From NCBI GenBank assembly GCA_023390335.1, contig JAEWCZ010000032.1, forward strand, positions 117,299-181,298: a stretch of DNA of 64,000 nucleotides, read 5' to 3'. Each line of letters opens with the position of its first letter. The stretch's first letter is position 1. Origin of the DNA: Bacillota bacterium (GTDB taxonomy: Bacteria; Bacillota; Clostridia; Acetivibrionales; DSM-1351). The position numbers and the translations under genes are program-made. This document shows positions 51,625 through 60,931 of the stretch, one piece after another. Under the pieces are notes generated by a model. It saw nothing but the letters and a program-made list of their open reading frames with translations. It ran no database searches and had not been told where the DNA came from.

Positions 51625-53559
51625 TTAACCCCAAATTTTAATGCGGTTAAATCCTGATTTCAATCCTTCAATAGGCCCAACGACAGGCTTAGCTGTTCTG
51701 GAAATTCCTGTATAATCGTTGTCAATAACGATAGGATTTCCGTTAGGGTCATCAAAAATAGCATCAACGATACGTACGGTACCAAGTGTGTCAGTAGAAA
51801 CAATTTCTGTTGGTATTTCTAGCATATCTTTTTCAACATTCATCTCCAAATATACTTCATTTCCTTCTTCAACGATTTTTACATTTGGGTTAAATGTCTT
51901 GTTAACATAACCGTTCTTTTCACGGTCAAAGCCTTCAGCTCCGTTTAAATATGCATTTGAAGAAATGTATACAGGTTGCTCTGTTAACATAAACACCTCG
52001 AGGTCACCAACTCCGTGACTAAGCACTTTGGAAACATATTCTTCATATGAAGCAGTATTCGGATTATATCCTGCTGTTCCGCTGTTTTCAATGCCTTCTC
52101 CGCCAACAAAAATATTATTGTAAAAACGGTCATCTCCGCCGTAAACCACTGCTGTACCGGCTACTTCGGTAGTGTGCGGGAAGTGATACGGAGTAGATCT
52201 GTCAAGCACCTTTAATAAATGAAGCTTACCACAGCAAAGATTATTTACATATGCCCCACCTTGTGAAAAATTATCGAAAGTATATTCTGAAGCAAAAATA
52301 TTATTATCCACTAAATACGGGCCATGGCTTACCTCTACCATCAAGTCACGGTCATTGTTGTAATACAGGTTATTATTCACCCGTACACCCTGTGCCTGCC
52401 AGTCAAGCCAAGTACCTAGAGAACAGTTATGAATGCGGTTATGATGAATGTGTACGTCAATTGCCGCATGAAGCTTTATACCCGCAATCTCATAGCCGAA
52501 AAACTCATGCTTGACTGCAATATTGTAAATATGGTTGTTGTATATTTCACTGAAAACTCCACCCATATGTCCTACAATACCGTTTTGTCCGCAATCATAA
52601 ATAACATTGTTACGGATAATATGGGAACCTATCTTCTCCTTGCTCCAACCTATCTGTAGAGCACGGAAAACAGCTTCCATCTGATACTGATAACCAGGCT
52701 TCTGATGCCTTCTTGAACACAAGTTGTGCCCGGTTGAAGCTTCTTTTCCAATACTGATGGCACTGCATTTGGCATCGTGAATGATGTTGTTTTCTATAAT
52801 CCAGCCCTTGCTCCAGTTTGCACCCAACAGACCGGGTTGATCTGCTGTAGGCGGTGTCCATGGGCAGGCAGCCTGCGCCATCTCAAACCCTCTTACAGCA
52901 ATATAATTCAGACCTGATTTTATTGGATAGAAGCAGCATTTTCTTACATTGATTTCAACAAGCTCTTTATTTGGATCTACACCATGAAAATTAGCGTAAA
53001 TAGTTGTTTTTTCATCATCTACTTCACTGAACCAACGGTAAATTGTTTGTTCAGGATGCAGAATTTTTTCAAAATTTTGAGTCCACGGAATATCTACAAC
53101 TCCTGTTCTTTCAACAGGGTTTTTAACTTCATCCAAGGAATCAGCCTCGTAAAATGAAACTCCGTTTAAATAAACATCTCCCGGATGACGATAAACACCG
53201 GGTTTATATATCAACCAATCACCGCTGAGAATTTCCTTGTATGGATTATAATCACCGAAGAAAGAATTATTAAGAACAGTTTTCCATACTGTACCCTCAA
53301 CCTTTTGCCAGCTCTGGATTCTCTCGGACCCTTTAATAATAACCTTTTCACCCTCGGCAGCTTCGTATACGATTCTACTTAGGTTGCTGTATCCGCTATG
53401 TTCAGGCTTTACCCATTCACGGTACTCGCCTTCGTGAACAATAACTTTGTCTCCTGTTTCAGCCACCTTTGCAGCTTTCGATATAGTTCTGAAAGGATGC
53501 TCTTTGGTACCCTCTGCAAAATCACAACCGGTTACCGCAACATGAAATTCTTTTTTCAC
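51625..53559 (-). CDS. GH120 beta-xylosidase, cytoplasmic
   Basis: 644 residues from GTG 53559, chosen because AAGGAGG lies 8 bases upstream; the longer frame to 53664 runs into the regulator's promoter region. It is a right-handed beta-helix opening H-V-A-V-T-G-C-D-F-A-E-G-T with no signal peptide. The active-site pair is Asp386 in W-L-D-W-Q-A-Q-G and Glu409 in M-V-E-V-S-H-G, 23 residues apart as in the known GH120 enzyme XylC of Thermoanaerobacterium (Asp382, Glu405). It should split imported xylo-oligosaccharides to xylose. The divergent AraC gene at 53712 is the probable regulator. Confidence 0.9.
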   Translation of the reverse strand: MKKEFHVAVTGCDFAEGTKEHPFRTISKAAKVAETGDKVIVHEGEYREWVKPEHSGYSNLSRIVYEAAEGEKVIIKGSERIQSWQKVEGTVWKTVLNNSFFGDYNPYKEILSGDWLIYKPGVYRHPGDVYLNGVSFYEADSLDEVKNPVERTGVVDIPWTQNFEKILHPEQTIYRWFSEVDDEKTTIYANFHGVDPNKELVEINVRKCCFYPIKSGLNYIAVRGFEMAQAACPWTPPTADQPGLLGANWSKGWIIENNIIHDAKCSAISIGKEASTGHNLCSRRHQKPGYQYQMEAVFRALQIGWSKEKIGSHIIRNNVIYDCGQNGIVGHMGGVFSEIYNNHIYNIAVKHEFFGYEIAGIKLHAAIDVHIHHNRIHNCSLGTWLDWQAQGVRVNNNLYYNNDRDLMVEVSHGPYLVDNNIFASEYTFDNFSQGGAYVNNLCCGKLHLLKVLDRSTPYHFPHTTEVAGTAVVYGGDDRFYNNIFVGGEGIENSGTAGYNPNTASYEEYVSKVLSHGVGDLEVFMLTEQPVYISSNAYLNGAEGFDREKNGYVNKTFNPNVKIVEEGNEVYLEMNVEKDMLEIPTEIVSTDTLGTVRIVDAIFDDPNGNPIVIDNDYTGISRTAKPVVGPIEGLKSGFNRIKIWG

Positions 53560-53652
53560 TTTACCTTCCTCCTTATAATGCCGTGTTTTTTGAATTTGGT
53601 TAAAATAGTTAATCTCATTTTCACAATTGAATTTTAGCATATTACAATTTAT

Positions 53653-53672
53653 AATACTTGACATATAGTATT
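53653..53672. promoter_or_regulatory. Inverted repeat between GH120 and AraC genes
   Basis: AATACT and AGTATT flank TGACATAT in the 152-base divergent region. It may be an operator shared by both genes; no full promoter is clear. Confidence 0.35.
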
Positions 53673-53711
53673 ATTTTTTAGCCAAATATTGCAGTATGAG
53701 GAGGTAAGATA

Positions 53712-54536
53712 TTGATTCCTTTTTATGAAAACAGAGTAGAGGATTTGCATGTCTTTAGAGAAAACAGTCTTGATTTCCTGCCACATCTTCATGCTCAACT
53801 TGAACTGCTTTATGTAGAAGATGGAGAAATTGAAATAACAGTCAATGGTTGCACACGCCTGTTGAAAAAAGGAGACCTCTCCATCTCTTTTCCCAATAGT
53901 GTACATAGCTATCACACTCCAACCAATCAAGAAAATATGAATTGCATCGTAGTAATACTTAATCTGGCGCTTGCAGGTGATTTTATAAATACTCTTTTAA
54001 AATTTCACCCCAAAGACCCCTTTATTAATAAAGAAAATCTGCATAAGGACGTTCCATATGCTATAAATACTCTCTTTGAGGAATATAATCATGCTCAGAG
54101 TAATCCTGTTTGTACTCCTATTTGTAAGGCGTATATACAGATAATTATTTCAAGACTGCTTCAGCAAGTGGAACTCATTACAAACACCGATGTGAATTAC
54201 TTTGATATAATTTTTGATATTATAAATTATATAAACGAGAATTATATGCAGCCTATATCACTCAATGACATGTCCAGAGCTTTAGGTGTTGGAAAATATC
54301 ATTTATCAAGAGTATTTTCAGATAAAATAAACGTAAGCTTCAGCGATTATATAAACGGTATTCGTGTAAGTTGGGCACGGAACATGCTTTTAAATACAAA
54401 TAAAAATATTACACAAATCGCATATGACTGTGGATTTCAAAGTATCCGTACGTTTAACAGATCGTTTAGTAAAGTATATTTTATTAGCCCCAGAGAGTTC
54501 AGGAAGTCGCAGGAAGCAGCAAGCATCTTAATATGA
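53712..54536 (+). CDS. AraC-family regulator with cupin sensor, next to GH120
   Basis: 274 residues starting at TTG 53712, supported by AGGAGG 7 bases upstream. Residues 1-100 form the cupin sugar-sensing domain (H-L-H-A-Q-L-E-L-L-Y-V, G-D-L-S-I-S-F-P-N). Residues about 175-270 are the AraC DNA-binding domain: I-S-L-N-D-M-S-R-A-L-G-V and I-T-Q-I-A-Y-D-C-G-F-Q-S-I-R-T-F-N-R-S-F, ending S-P-R-E-F-R. Divergent from the GH120 xylosidase gene, it is likely to activate it in response to xylo-oligosaccharides; the ligand is inferred. A perfect terminator follows. Confidence 0.88.
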   Translation: MIPFYENRVEDLHVFRENSLDFLPHLHAQLELLYVEDGEIEITVNGCTRLLKKGDLSISFPNSVHSYHTPTNQENMNCIVVILNLALAGDFINTLLKFHPKDPFINKENLHKDVPYAINTLFEEYNHAQSNPVCTPICKAYIQIIISRLLQQVELITNTDVNYFDIIFDIINYINENYMQPISLNDMSRALGVGKYHLSRVFSDKINVSFSDYINGIRVSWARNMLLNTNKNITQIAYDCGFQSIRTFNRSFSKVYFISPREFRKSQEAASILI

Positions 54537-54583
54537 AAAACTCCTTTTGGTTAACTATAATCATAAACCAAAAGGAGTTTTTC
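54535..54583. terminator. Bidirectional terminator between AraC and histidine kinase genes
   Basis: GAAAAACTCCTTTTGGTT and AACCAAAAGGAGTTTTTC are perfect 18-base complements around a 13-base loop, between convergent genes. Confidence 0.92.
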
Positions 54584-54600
54584 ATATATTTATTTATCGA

Positions 54601-57600
54601 TTAATCCATATATATATCTGAAAATTCTATTGCAGCCGCCCGCATTATCCTACTGTCAGGCGTTGCAGACATATTAAATTCCTGATTTTTGCTTCGCATC
54701 TTCTTGATAGGCAGCGTAAAAATGAAATTGGTTCCTTTTCCTGCATCACTTTCAACAGAAATTGTACCTTCTAAAACTGTAACAAGCGCTTTTACCAATG
54801 ACAAACCGATTCCGGTTCCCTCTGCCTGTCTTGACAATGAGCTGTCTACCTGACCAAACCGTTCAAAGATTACCTTTAGTTTCCCTTTGGGTATCCCTAT
54901 ACCTTCATCCCTCACGGAAATAGTTATCTTCTTTTTATTACATAAAAGACTAACATGTATAGCTTTTCCCTTTGGAGTAAATTTAATTGCGTTTGATAAA
55001 AGGTTTAACATTATACGTTCGAACTTTTCCTCATCAATTCCTATCTCAAGACAATCACAATCTGTAGTAAACAGCAACTCCAACCCCTTTTGCTTAGCAT
55101 AAATGTCAACGGATTTGACAATTGCCCTAGATAGAAATATTATATCCAGATTTTTCTTACTTATCTTTACATGTCCTGCGTTATACCTTGTTATGTCAAG
55201 TAAATTATTAACTAGGCGAAGCTGTCGGTATGAATTTGTTCGTATTCTTTGTAAATGACGTTTAATGTTATCAGATATCTGATTTCCATAAATGCTTTCT
55301 ATTGCTTGCAATGCTGCATTTATAACAGTTAGTGGCGTTTTAAACTCATGAGTGATTGTTGCCAGAAATTCATCTTTCATTCTCATTGCGTTTTCAAGAG
55401 TTTGATTTTTTTCCTTTTCTATATTTAAAAGCAATTCTTGCTGATTCTTTATCATCTGCTCATTTGCGATATTCTCTGTAACATCACGGCTAATAATTAC
55501 ACCGTACAGCAAGTTACCCTTATCATCAAATATGGGTGAACCGCTCACATTAATATACATTTCTTTATTAGGCGTTTTCATAAGCATGGTTTTTTCTTCA
55601 AATGCTTTACCGTGCAAAATATGATAATTAGGTGTATCCTCAAAAAAAACTTTATTACCCTCCAAATCAAAATACTCTACATAATTATAGCTATCACCGC
55701 TTTTTTGAAGTTTTCCATCAACCCGCTTTCTTCCTGTCTTATTTATAAGAATGTAATTTCCGTCTTTATCGAAAACAAACAGAGCATCATTCATATTTTC
55801 AGTAATTATTTCAAGTTGCTCTTTCTTCTCTTTTAATAGTTTTTCCTGTTCAAATTGTAAAGTAAAATCTCTTACACAAATAACAACAAACTCAACATTT
55901 CCATTTTCATCATATAACGGACTTGAATTAACATTAAAATGTATCGTTTTGTCCGGACGTTTAGTTGTTAACATTAAATTCTTCAGAGCCTCTCCCTTCA
56001 ATGACCTTGTTCCGGGTAAATCTTCAACTGTAAGTGATTTACCGTTAACATCATAATATTGCGTGTGTTTTAAACTATCCCCGTTAAAAATAATTCCCTC
56101 AGGCTTGTAAAAGAAATCCCTTGCACCTTTATTTAGTAATGTAAATTTATAATCCTTATCCATAAGAAAAACCCCATCAGACATATTCTCTATAATTGTT
56201 TGTAGTTGATCTTTTTGTTGTCTGATTATTTGGCTCTGATTTTTAGCCTCTGTTATATCCTGAATAAGACAAGCAAATTGACTTCGTCTTGGGGAAAACA
56301 CTTTGAGTAAAAAATGTCTGTTCAGCTCAATGGAAAAACTTTCAAAAAAGGCCGGTTTGCCACTAATAGCTACCTGTCCAAAGATTTCAATCCATTCAAC
56401 GGGGAAAATGGATACCTCGCCGGCAGTCTTACCTATTATATGCTTCTTATCGTAGTTGAATATACTATATATAGCATTATTTATAGCCAAGAAGCGGTAG
56501 TCAACAATCTTTATTGCATCACAAATTATCTCAGCAAGGAAAAATCCTTCATTCATGTGTTCAAATAATGTACGATACCTTTCTTCACTTTCGGACAATG
56601 CATCCTCGGATATCTTCCTCTCTATAAGGTCTGATGCCTGTCTTGCTAGTACATCAAGGAGGCTTAATTGACGTTCCGTGGGAGTATTACATTTTGACCA
56701 GTGTGTAGAGATTATACCCAGAACTCTCCCATTACGCGAAATCAGCGGTGTGGACTGAACAGCGTAAATACCTGATTTAATATATACGTCCAGATCTTCT
56801 GATCCTTGCATGAAGTTACACTGTTGAACATCAGACACTATTACACGCTTATGAGTACGGACTGCTTGAGAGCAGGACGTACATGCTTTTTCAACATCTA
56901 TCCATTCCCAAGACTTAACAGCTTCAGGAGTGAACCCTCGATAAGCCAAAAGTTTAAGTTTTCTTACCTTATCGTTATAAAAGATTTGCATGCTTGCATA
57001 TTCCGCGCACATAATTCCCATTGCGGAATCGATTATTCTTTCGTACAATGCTTGAAAATTATCTTTACTAAGAAGTTCGGAACTTACCCTTTGCAAATTT
57101 TTGAGATTTTCCAATTCTACTTCAAGTTGCCTCTTTTGTCGTTCAACCATTATTGATTTTTCAAATATCAATTTATTTTTTTTTCTATTTTTTTCTTCTG
57201 CTTCGAGCTGTTTAACTTTAGCCTCATATAGAGATGAAATTAGCAAAGCCGCCATTCTGATTTGCATTCTGGCGATTTTCAGCTCTTCATTGGCTAGCCT
57301 TTTAAAGGTATAAGCGTTTTGTATTAAGATGTTGGCGTTAGTCTGGTAAATGCTTGCAACCGCTTCCAGTTTATCTTTTATTAATGGAGGGTTTGTAACC
57401 CCTGCATTAATACAACCAATTATTTGGTCTTTATAAAATATCGGTACCGCATAAATAGTAATACCACCGGAACACTCTCTTTCCACAGGTTCCTTCTTAA
57501 TCATGCTTTCTTTTGAAACCCTCCAGCATTCCTCATGACATATCCAATCACCTGAACATAACGCCTGTTCATAACAAGCTCCAGCATTTTTACATGAAAT

Positions 57601-57756
57601 TTCGTTCAGAAAACTACAGTACTTCCCCTCAAAAATACTATTTGCTATGCTTCCATCTGCTTCATACAAAACTGTAGAGCTGTTTAAATACTGCATAAAC
57701 ATTTTCTGAATAATTGTCAGAGTGTTTTCGTCTATAGCTTCTCTCAACCGTAACAT
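54601..57756 (-). CDS. Orphan multi-sensor histidine kinase (PocR-GAF-PAS-HisKA-HATPase)
   Basis: 1051 residues with no membrane segment. Order: Cys-rich PocR-type sensor about 1-165 (C-K-N-A-G-A-C-Y, C-H-E-E-C-W-R, G-G-I-T-I-Y-A-V-P-I); coiled coil about 165-225; GAF about 225-395 (C-T-S-C-S-Q-A-V); three PAS domains about 405-520, 530-650 and 655-775; HisKA with phospho-acceptor His803 in I-T-H-E-F-K-T-P-L-T; HATPase with N-L-L-S-N-A-I-K-F-T, D-E-G-I-G-I-P and G-T-G-I-G-L-S-L-V. PocR domains sense small hydrocarbon derivatives such as propanediol; the signal here is unknown. No response regulator gene is adjacent in the window. The ribosome binding site is GGGGGGAG. Confidence 0.9.
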   Translation of the reverse strand: MLRLREAIDENTLTIIQKMFMQYLNSSTVLYEADGSIANSIFEGKYCSFLNEISCKNAGACYEQALCSGDWICHEECWRVSKESMIKKEPVERECSGGITIYAVPIFYKDQIIGCINAGVTNPPLIKDKLEAVASIYQTNANILIQNAYTFKRLANEELKIARMQIRMAALLISSLYEAKVKQLEAEEKNRKKNKLIFEKSIMVERQKRQLEVELENLKNLQRVSSELLSKDNFQALYERIIDSAMGIMCAEYASMQIFYNDKVRKLKLLAYRGFTPEAVKSWEWIDVEKACTSCSQAVRTHKRVIVSDVQQCNFMQGSEDLDVYIKSGIYAVQSTPLISRNGRVLGIISTHWSKCNTPTERQLSLLDVLARQASDLIERKISEDALSESEERYRTLFEHMNEGFFLAEIICDAIKIVDYRFLAINNAIYSIFNYDKKHIIGKTAGEVSIFPVEWIEIFGQVAISGKPAFFESFSIELNRHFLLKVFSPRRSQFACLIQDITEAKNQSQIIRQQKDQLQTIIENMSDGVFLMDKDYKFTLLNKGARDFFYKPEGIIFNGDSLKHTQYYDVNGKSLTVEDLPGTRSLKGEALKNLMLTTKRPDKTIHFNVNSSPLYDENGNVEFVVICVRDFTLQFEQEKLLKEKKEQLEIITENMNDALFVFDKDGNYILINKTGRKRVDGKLQKSGDSYNYVEYFDLEGNKVFFEDTPNYHILHGKAFEEKTMLMKTPNKEMYINVSGSPIFDDKGNLLYGVIISRDVTENIANEQMIKNQQELLLNIEKEKNQTLENAMRMKDEFLATITHEFKTPLTVINAALQAIESIYGNQISDNIKRHLQRIRTNSYRQLRLVNNLLDITRYNAGHVKISKKNLDIIFLSRAIVKSVDIYAKQKGLELLFTTDCDCLEIGIDEEKFERIMLNLLSNAIKFTPKGKAIHVSLLCNKKKITISVRDEGIGIPKGKLKVIFERFGQVDSSLSRQAEGTGIGLSLVKALVTVLEGTISVESDAGKGTNFIFTLPIKKMRSKNQEFNMSATPDSRIMRAAAIEFSDIYMD

Positions 57757-57905
57757 ATCATGTCTCCCCCCTAGACCTAAAATAAATGTATTTAAAAATA
57801 AATGTATTATGGTAAATTATTCTAGCAGATATATCTACTATTTAATAGTCGTATATGAAATTAATGTAAAATAAAAGGATTTGTTACATTTATCCCACCC
57901 ATACA

Positions 57906-57934
57906 TTGACATTTTCAGAACTAGCAAATATAAT
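57906..57934 (+). promoter_or_regulatory. Perfect sigma-A promoter of the 48-residue peptide gene
   Basis: TTGACA (57906-57911), exactly 17 bases, TATAAT (57929-57934). The start of RNA would be near 57941, about 30 bases before the ATG at 57972. This is one of the two perfect promoters noticed in the window. Confidence 0.85.
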
Positions 57935-57971
57935 CTATATGTTATTATGATTAAATGAGGAGGTGAGAGGA

Positions 57972-58118
57972 ATGAACTTAACGGTTAAAGGTTATACATT
58001 TAAGATGGTTATGCCAAGAGGTAAGTCTACCCGGTTGGCATATGATTTTTCTACATTATTGGATAAGTCTGCCCATTTGGCCGTTTTAAATGCCTCTCGC
58101 CATGAATATATAAGTTAG
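57972..58118 (+). CDS. 48-residue peptide gene ahead of an ABC-2 exporter
   Basis: ATG 57972 follows AGGAGGTGA at 6-9 bases and reads 48 codons to TAG 58116. It has a perfect promoter upstream and its own terminator 33 bases downstream, so it is very likely expressed. The peptide is basic, with an N-terminal half containing Y-T-F-K-M-V-M-P-R-G-K and a C-terminal half ending A-S-R-H-E-Y-I-S; it has no cysteine and no clear signal peptide. I do not recognise it. The three genes after the terminator encode an ABC-2 transporter. It may be an exported peptide, a leader peptide controlling the terminator, or a regulator of the transporter. No peptide-modifying enzyme is nearby. Confidence 0.6.
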   Translation: MNLTVKGYTFKMVMPRGKSTRLAYDFSTLLDKSAHLAVLNASRHEYIS

Positions 58119-58151
58119 TTTGCGTAATCTATAATCTACTTGTATATAGTG

Positions 58152-58187
58152 TCCCCGAAGGATTTACGGTCCTTCGGGGATTTTTTA
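58152..58187 (+). terminator. Terminator/attenuator between peptide gene and ABC-2 operon
   Basis: TCCCCGAAGGA and TCCTTCGGGGA form a perfect 11-base GC-rich stem around TTTACGG (the right arm starts at 58170), followed by six T. It lies between the peptide gene and the exporter, so transporter expression depends on read-through or on a second promoter not seen here. Confidence 0.9.
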
Positions 58188-58218
58188 TGCCTAAAATTAT
58201 CTAAAGGAGAGAAATGTT

Positions 58219-58992
58219 ATGTTTTTAAGCAAATATATCAAAACTGCACAAATGTGTTCTAAAAATTTAACAAACGGGGGTGTACTATACTTATTATTAA
58301 GCTACCTCTTAAAAGTCATATATGTCATTCCAATTTTATTGTTATGGCGTTCACTTATGCAAGGTGGTGTAAATGTAGGGATGACGCTTCCGCAAATGCT
58401 TACATATACGTTTATGGGAGCGATTTTATCAGAGGTCTTAGTAGTTCGTACTCCTGCTTCCAGCTGGCTTTATGAAGGGGTGATTATAAGCCTTTACCAA
58501 CGTCCTATGAACATTTTAACTCACCTGACTGCTCAGACGATCGGAGGGTGGTTACCTGAGTTAATGTTTTACACGCTACCCATGATAATTGCTGCACCTA
58601 TATTTGGCATATCACTAAAGATACATTCCTTATGGTTTTTCCCAAGTTTACTTTTGTGTATATCATTAGGTTTTGCAATAGATTTCTTGTATGCTTGTCT
58701 TACAATCCGACTTAAAAATGCAAGTTGGCTGGTATATGTAATAAGAACCGCTATTGTTTCGCTATTATCAGGTAGTGTAATACCTTTTGCAATTTTACCT
58801 TGGGGATTAGGAGAAATATTTAAGTTTTTACCTTTTGGTAGTCTTGCCGGTGCACCCCTTTCAATTTATGCTGGCCTTTCTGAGCCTACGCAAATTTTAA
58901 TAATACAAATTTCATGGAACATAGTTCTATGGCCTGCTTCAATTTTAGCATTTAGAAAATCACAGGAAAGGATGGTTTCATATGGAGGATAA
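58219..58992 (+). CDS. ABC-2 type exporter permease, first subunit
   Basis: 257 residues, six membrane segments, of the DUF990/ABC2_membrane_6 branch (L-T-Y-T-F-M-G-A-I-L-S-E and V-I-P-F-A-I-L-P-W-G-L are conserved-looking loops). AAAGGAG lies 9 bases before the ATG. Its end overlaps the second permease by 11 bases. Together with the next two genes it forms a complete heteromeric exporter of unknown substrate; the peptide gene upstream is the nearest candidate cargo. Confidence 0.85.
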   Translation: MFLSKYIKTAQMCSKNLTNGGVLYLLLSYLLKVIYVIPILLLWRSLMQGGVNVGMTLPQMLTYTFMGAILSEVLVVRTPASSWLYEGVIISLYQRPMNILTHLTAQTIGGWLPELMFYTLPMIIAAPIFGISLKIHSLWFFPSLLLCISLGFAIDFLYACLTIRLKNASWLVYVIRTAIVSLLSGSVIPFAILPWGLGEIFKFLPFGSLAGAPLSIYAGLSEPTQILIIQISWNIVLWPASILAFRKSQERMVSYGG

Positions 58993-59836
58993 AAATTTTA
59001 GTTTTAGTAGTTTTATTAAGCTCTATGGGTTATATGCAAAAATGGATTTAGCATGGTTTTTACGTGATACAAAATTTTGTTTAATGGCTATTTTTGCTGA
59101 TTTCATATCAAACATTGCCGCTGTTACAGGGGTTTTTATGCTTGCTTGGCAATTTGATGGCGTAGGTGGTATGAACAAGTTCGAGGTACTTTTTATGCTT
59201 GGTTACGTTACTGTTATCACTGGAATATATCAGACGTTTTTCTCCAACTGCAACATAGGGCATATTAGTCGAAGGATTGGAAGAGGGCAAATTGAACATA
59301 TGCTTATACAACCGCTGCCTTTACCCATACAGTTATTAACAGAGGGTTTTATTCCGGTATCAGGCAGCAGTAACATTATTTCAGGCAATATAATAATTTT
59401 TATTGCATTATCCAACCTGGGAATATCAATAACATGGTGGTGGCTATTATCACTTGTCGGCAATATGGTAGTAACTATTAGTATAATTCTTTCATTGTCG
59501 TATATGTTCTCAAGTGCAGCATTTTATGCACCGGTTCAGGCTGAAGAAATATCTACATATGTAATTGACACTACAAGTAGTTTAAGTGTCTACCCTCTTT
59601 CTGGTATGTCTTTAGCTATTCAAATTCCGCTTATTACTATATTTCCGTCAGGTTTACTCGGATGGTTTCCTTCCCTTGCTTTGCTTGGTAAGTCTCCCCT
59701 AAATCTACCGTTTTTTTATCCTATAATTATTGCAATTATACTATTTTTTATTACATATAAATTATTCAAGAAAGGACTGAGTTATTATGTCAAGACAGGT
59801 TCAAACCGTTATTCAGCAGTCGGACATCGCCGTTAA
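58982..59836 (+). CDS. ABC-2 type exporter permease, second subunit
   Basis: 284 residues with six membrane segments, same DUF990-type family. I-G-R-G-Q-I-E-H-M-L-I-Q-P-L-P-L and F-Y-A-P-V-Q-A-E-E-I are characteristic. The start overlaps the first permease, and its last 50 bases overlap the ATPase gene, so translation of the three subunits is tightly coupled. Confidence 0.85.
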   Translation: MEDKNFSFSSFIKLYGLYAKMDLAWFLRDTKFCLMAIFADFISNIAAVTGVFMLAWQFDGVGGMNKFEVLFMLGYVTVITGIYQTFFSNCNIGHISRRIGRGQIEHMLIQPLPLPIQLLTEGFIPVSGSSNIISGNIIIFIALSNLGISITWWWLLSLVGNMVVTISIILSLSYMFSSAAFYAPVQAEEISTYVIDTTSSLSVYPLSGMSLAIQIPLITIFPSGLLGWFPSLALLGKSPLNLPFFYPIIIAIILFFITYKLFKKGLSYYVKTGSNRYSAVGHRR

Positions 59837-60812
59837 TGTAAACGAAGTTACAAAGAGTTTTGAGCAATGGCAACGTACCGGACAAGGCAAAAATATCGTT
59901 AAAAACATTTTAAATCCTCAGAAGAAAGTAATCAAGGCGTTAGATAATATATCATTTCAAGTAAATAAAGGAGAATTCGTTGCATATGCCGGTCCAAATG
60001 GTGCCGGAAAAAGCACGACAATGAAGTTATTATGTGGGATGTTATTGCCTGGTAACGGTGACATTGAAGTGCTGGGATTGTCACCACAAAAACATCGAAT
60101 AGCTTTAATGCAAAGAATAGGAGTTTTATTTGGCAACCGTACTGAATTATGGTGGGACCATCCGATAATATCAAGCTTTGAATGGAAACGGGTTGTGTGG
60201 AATATTCCAAAGGATGAATTTATTAAGACCAGGGATATGGTGGTTGAGCTTTTAGATATTGGCCCAATATTAAATACTTTTGCAAGAGAACTGAGCCTTG
60301 GACAACGCATGCGTGCAGACCTTGCAATGATGTTACTTCATAACCCTGAGTTGATTTTACTGGATGAACCTACTTTGGGACTGGATGTACTGGCAAAACG
60401 TCAAATGATAAGTTTTTTGAAGCAACTAAACCGTGAAAAAGAAACAACAATCATTGTTACAAGCCATGATATGGATGACTTAGAAGAAATGGCTGAACGA
60501 ATGCTGCTAATATCAAACGGTAAGCTTTCATTTGACGGAAGTTTTGAACAATTACGTAAAGCAACCGGGAGTCTTTGTAGGGTCTTAATAACCATGGAAG
60601 GTAATGAAATACCAAAATTAAACTGCGGAAAATTACTTTCTAAAAATGATTGCATATATGAATTTGAAGTTGACACAATAAAAACACCAATAAGAGCTGT
60701 TTTATCAGAAATTTCAACTTTAGACGGTGTTATAGATATTGAAATAAAGAAAGCTCCTATAGAGCAAATCATTGCTGAACTGTATAGCCAATGGAAATGT
60801 AAAGCTAACTAG
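59787..60812 (+). CDS. ABC exporter ATP-binding subunit
   Basis: 341 residues. Walker A G69-P-N-G-A-G-K75-S-T; Q-loop region R-I-G-V-L-F-G-N-R-T-E-L-W-W-D (typical of exporters of this branch); signature L-S-L-G-Q-R-M-R; Walker B L-I-L-L-D-E-P-T; H-loop T-S-H-D. The N-terminal extension (about 1-50) and C-terminal domain (about 265-341) are those of the ATPases paired with DUF990 permeases. It starts at ATG 59787, with AAAGGA upstream, inside the second permease gene. It powers export by the two preceding permeases. Confidence 0.92.
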   Translation: MSRQVQTVIQQSDIAVNVNEVTKSFEQWQRTGQGKNIVKNILNPQKKVIKALDNISFQVNKGEFVAYAGPNGAGKSTTMKLLCGMLLPGNGDIEVLGLSPQKHRIALMQRIGVLFGNRTELWWDHPIISSFEWKRVVWNIPKDEFIKTRDMVVELLDIGPILNTFARELSLGQRMRADLAMMLLHNPELILLDEPTLGLDVLAKRQMISFLKQLNREKETTIIVTSHDMDDLEEMAERMLLISNGKLSFDGSFEQLRKATGSLCRVLITMEGNEIPKLNCGKLLSKNDCIYEFEVDTIKTPIRAVLSEISTLDGVIDIEIKKAPIEQIIAELYSQWKCKAN

Positions 60813-60874
60813 ATTAATGGGAATTTTTACAGTAAAATTATGTCAGATATAATTTCAATCAAGGAGGGTTAAGT

Positions 60875-60931
60875 ATGCTTAGATTTATTGATTTCTTAAA
60901 CAAAAAGCTCCATGCAAAGTCTGCAATATGA
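60875..60931 (+). CDS. Possible 18-codon leader ORF
   Basis: AAGGAGGG lies 6 bases before ATG 60875. The ORF reads 18 codons to TGA 60929 (L-R-F-I-D-F-L-N-K-K-L at the start). Its second half overlaps the left arm of an RNA stem (60906-60917). It may be a leader peptide that controls folding of the downstream RNA, or a free-standing micropeptide. Confidence 0.35.
   Translation: MLRFIDFLNKKLHAKSAI

Noticed and set aside
53560..53664. Longer start for the GH120 enzyme
   Set aside because: GTG 53559 has AAGGAGG at 8 bases and the family's beta-helix begins right there; the extension is AT-rich and would cover the regulator's promoter region.
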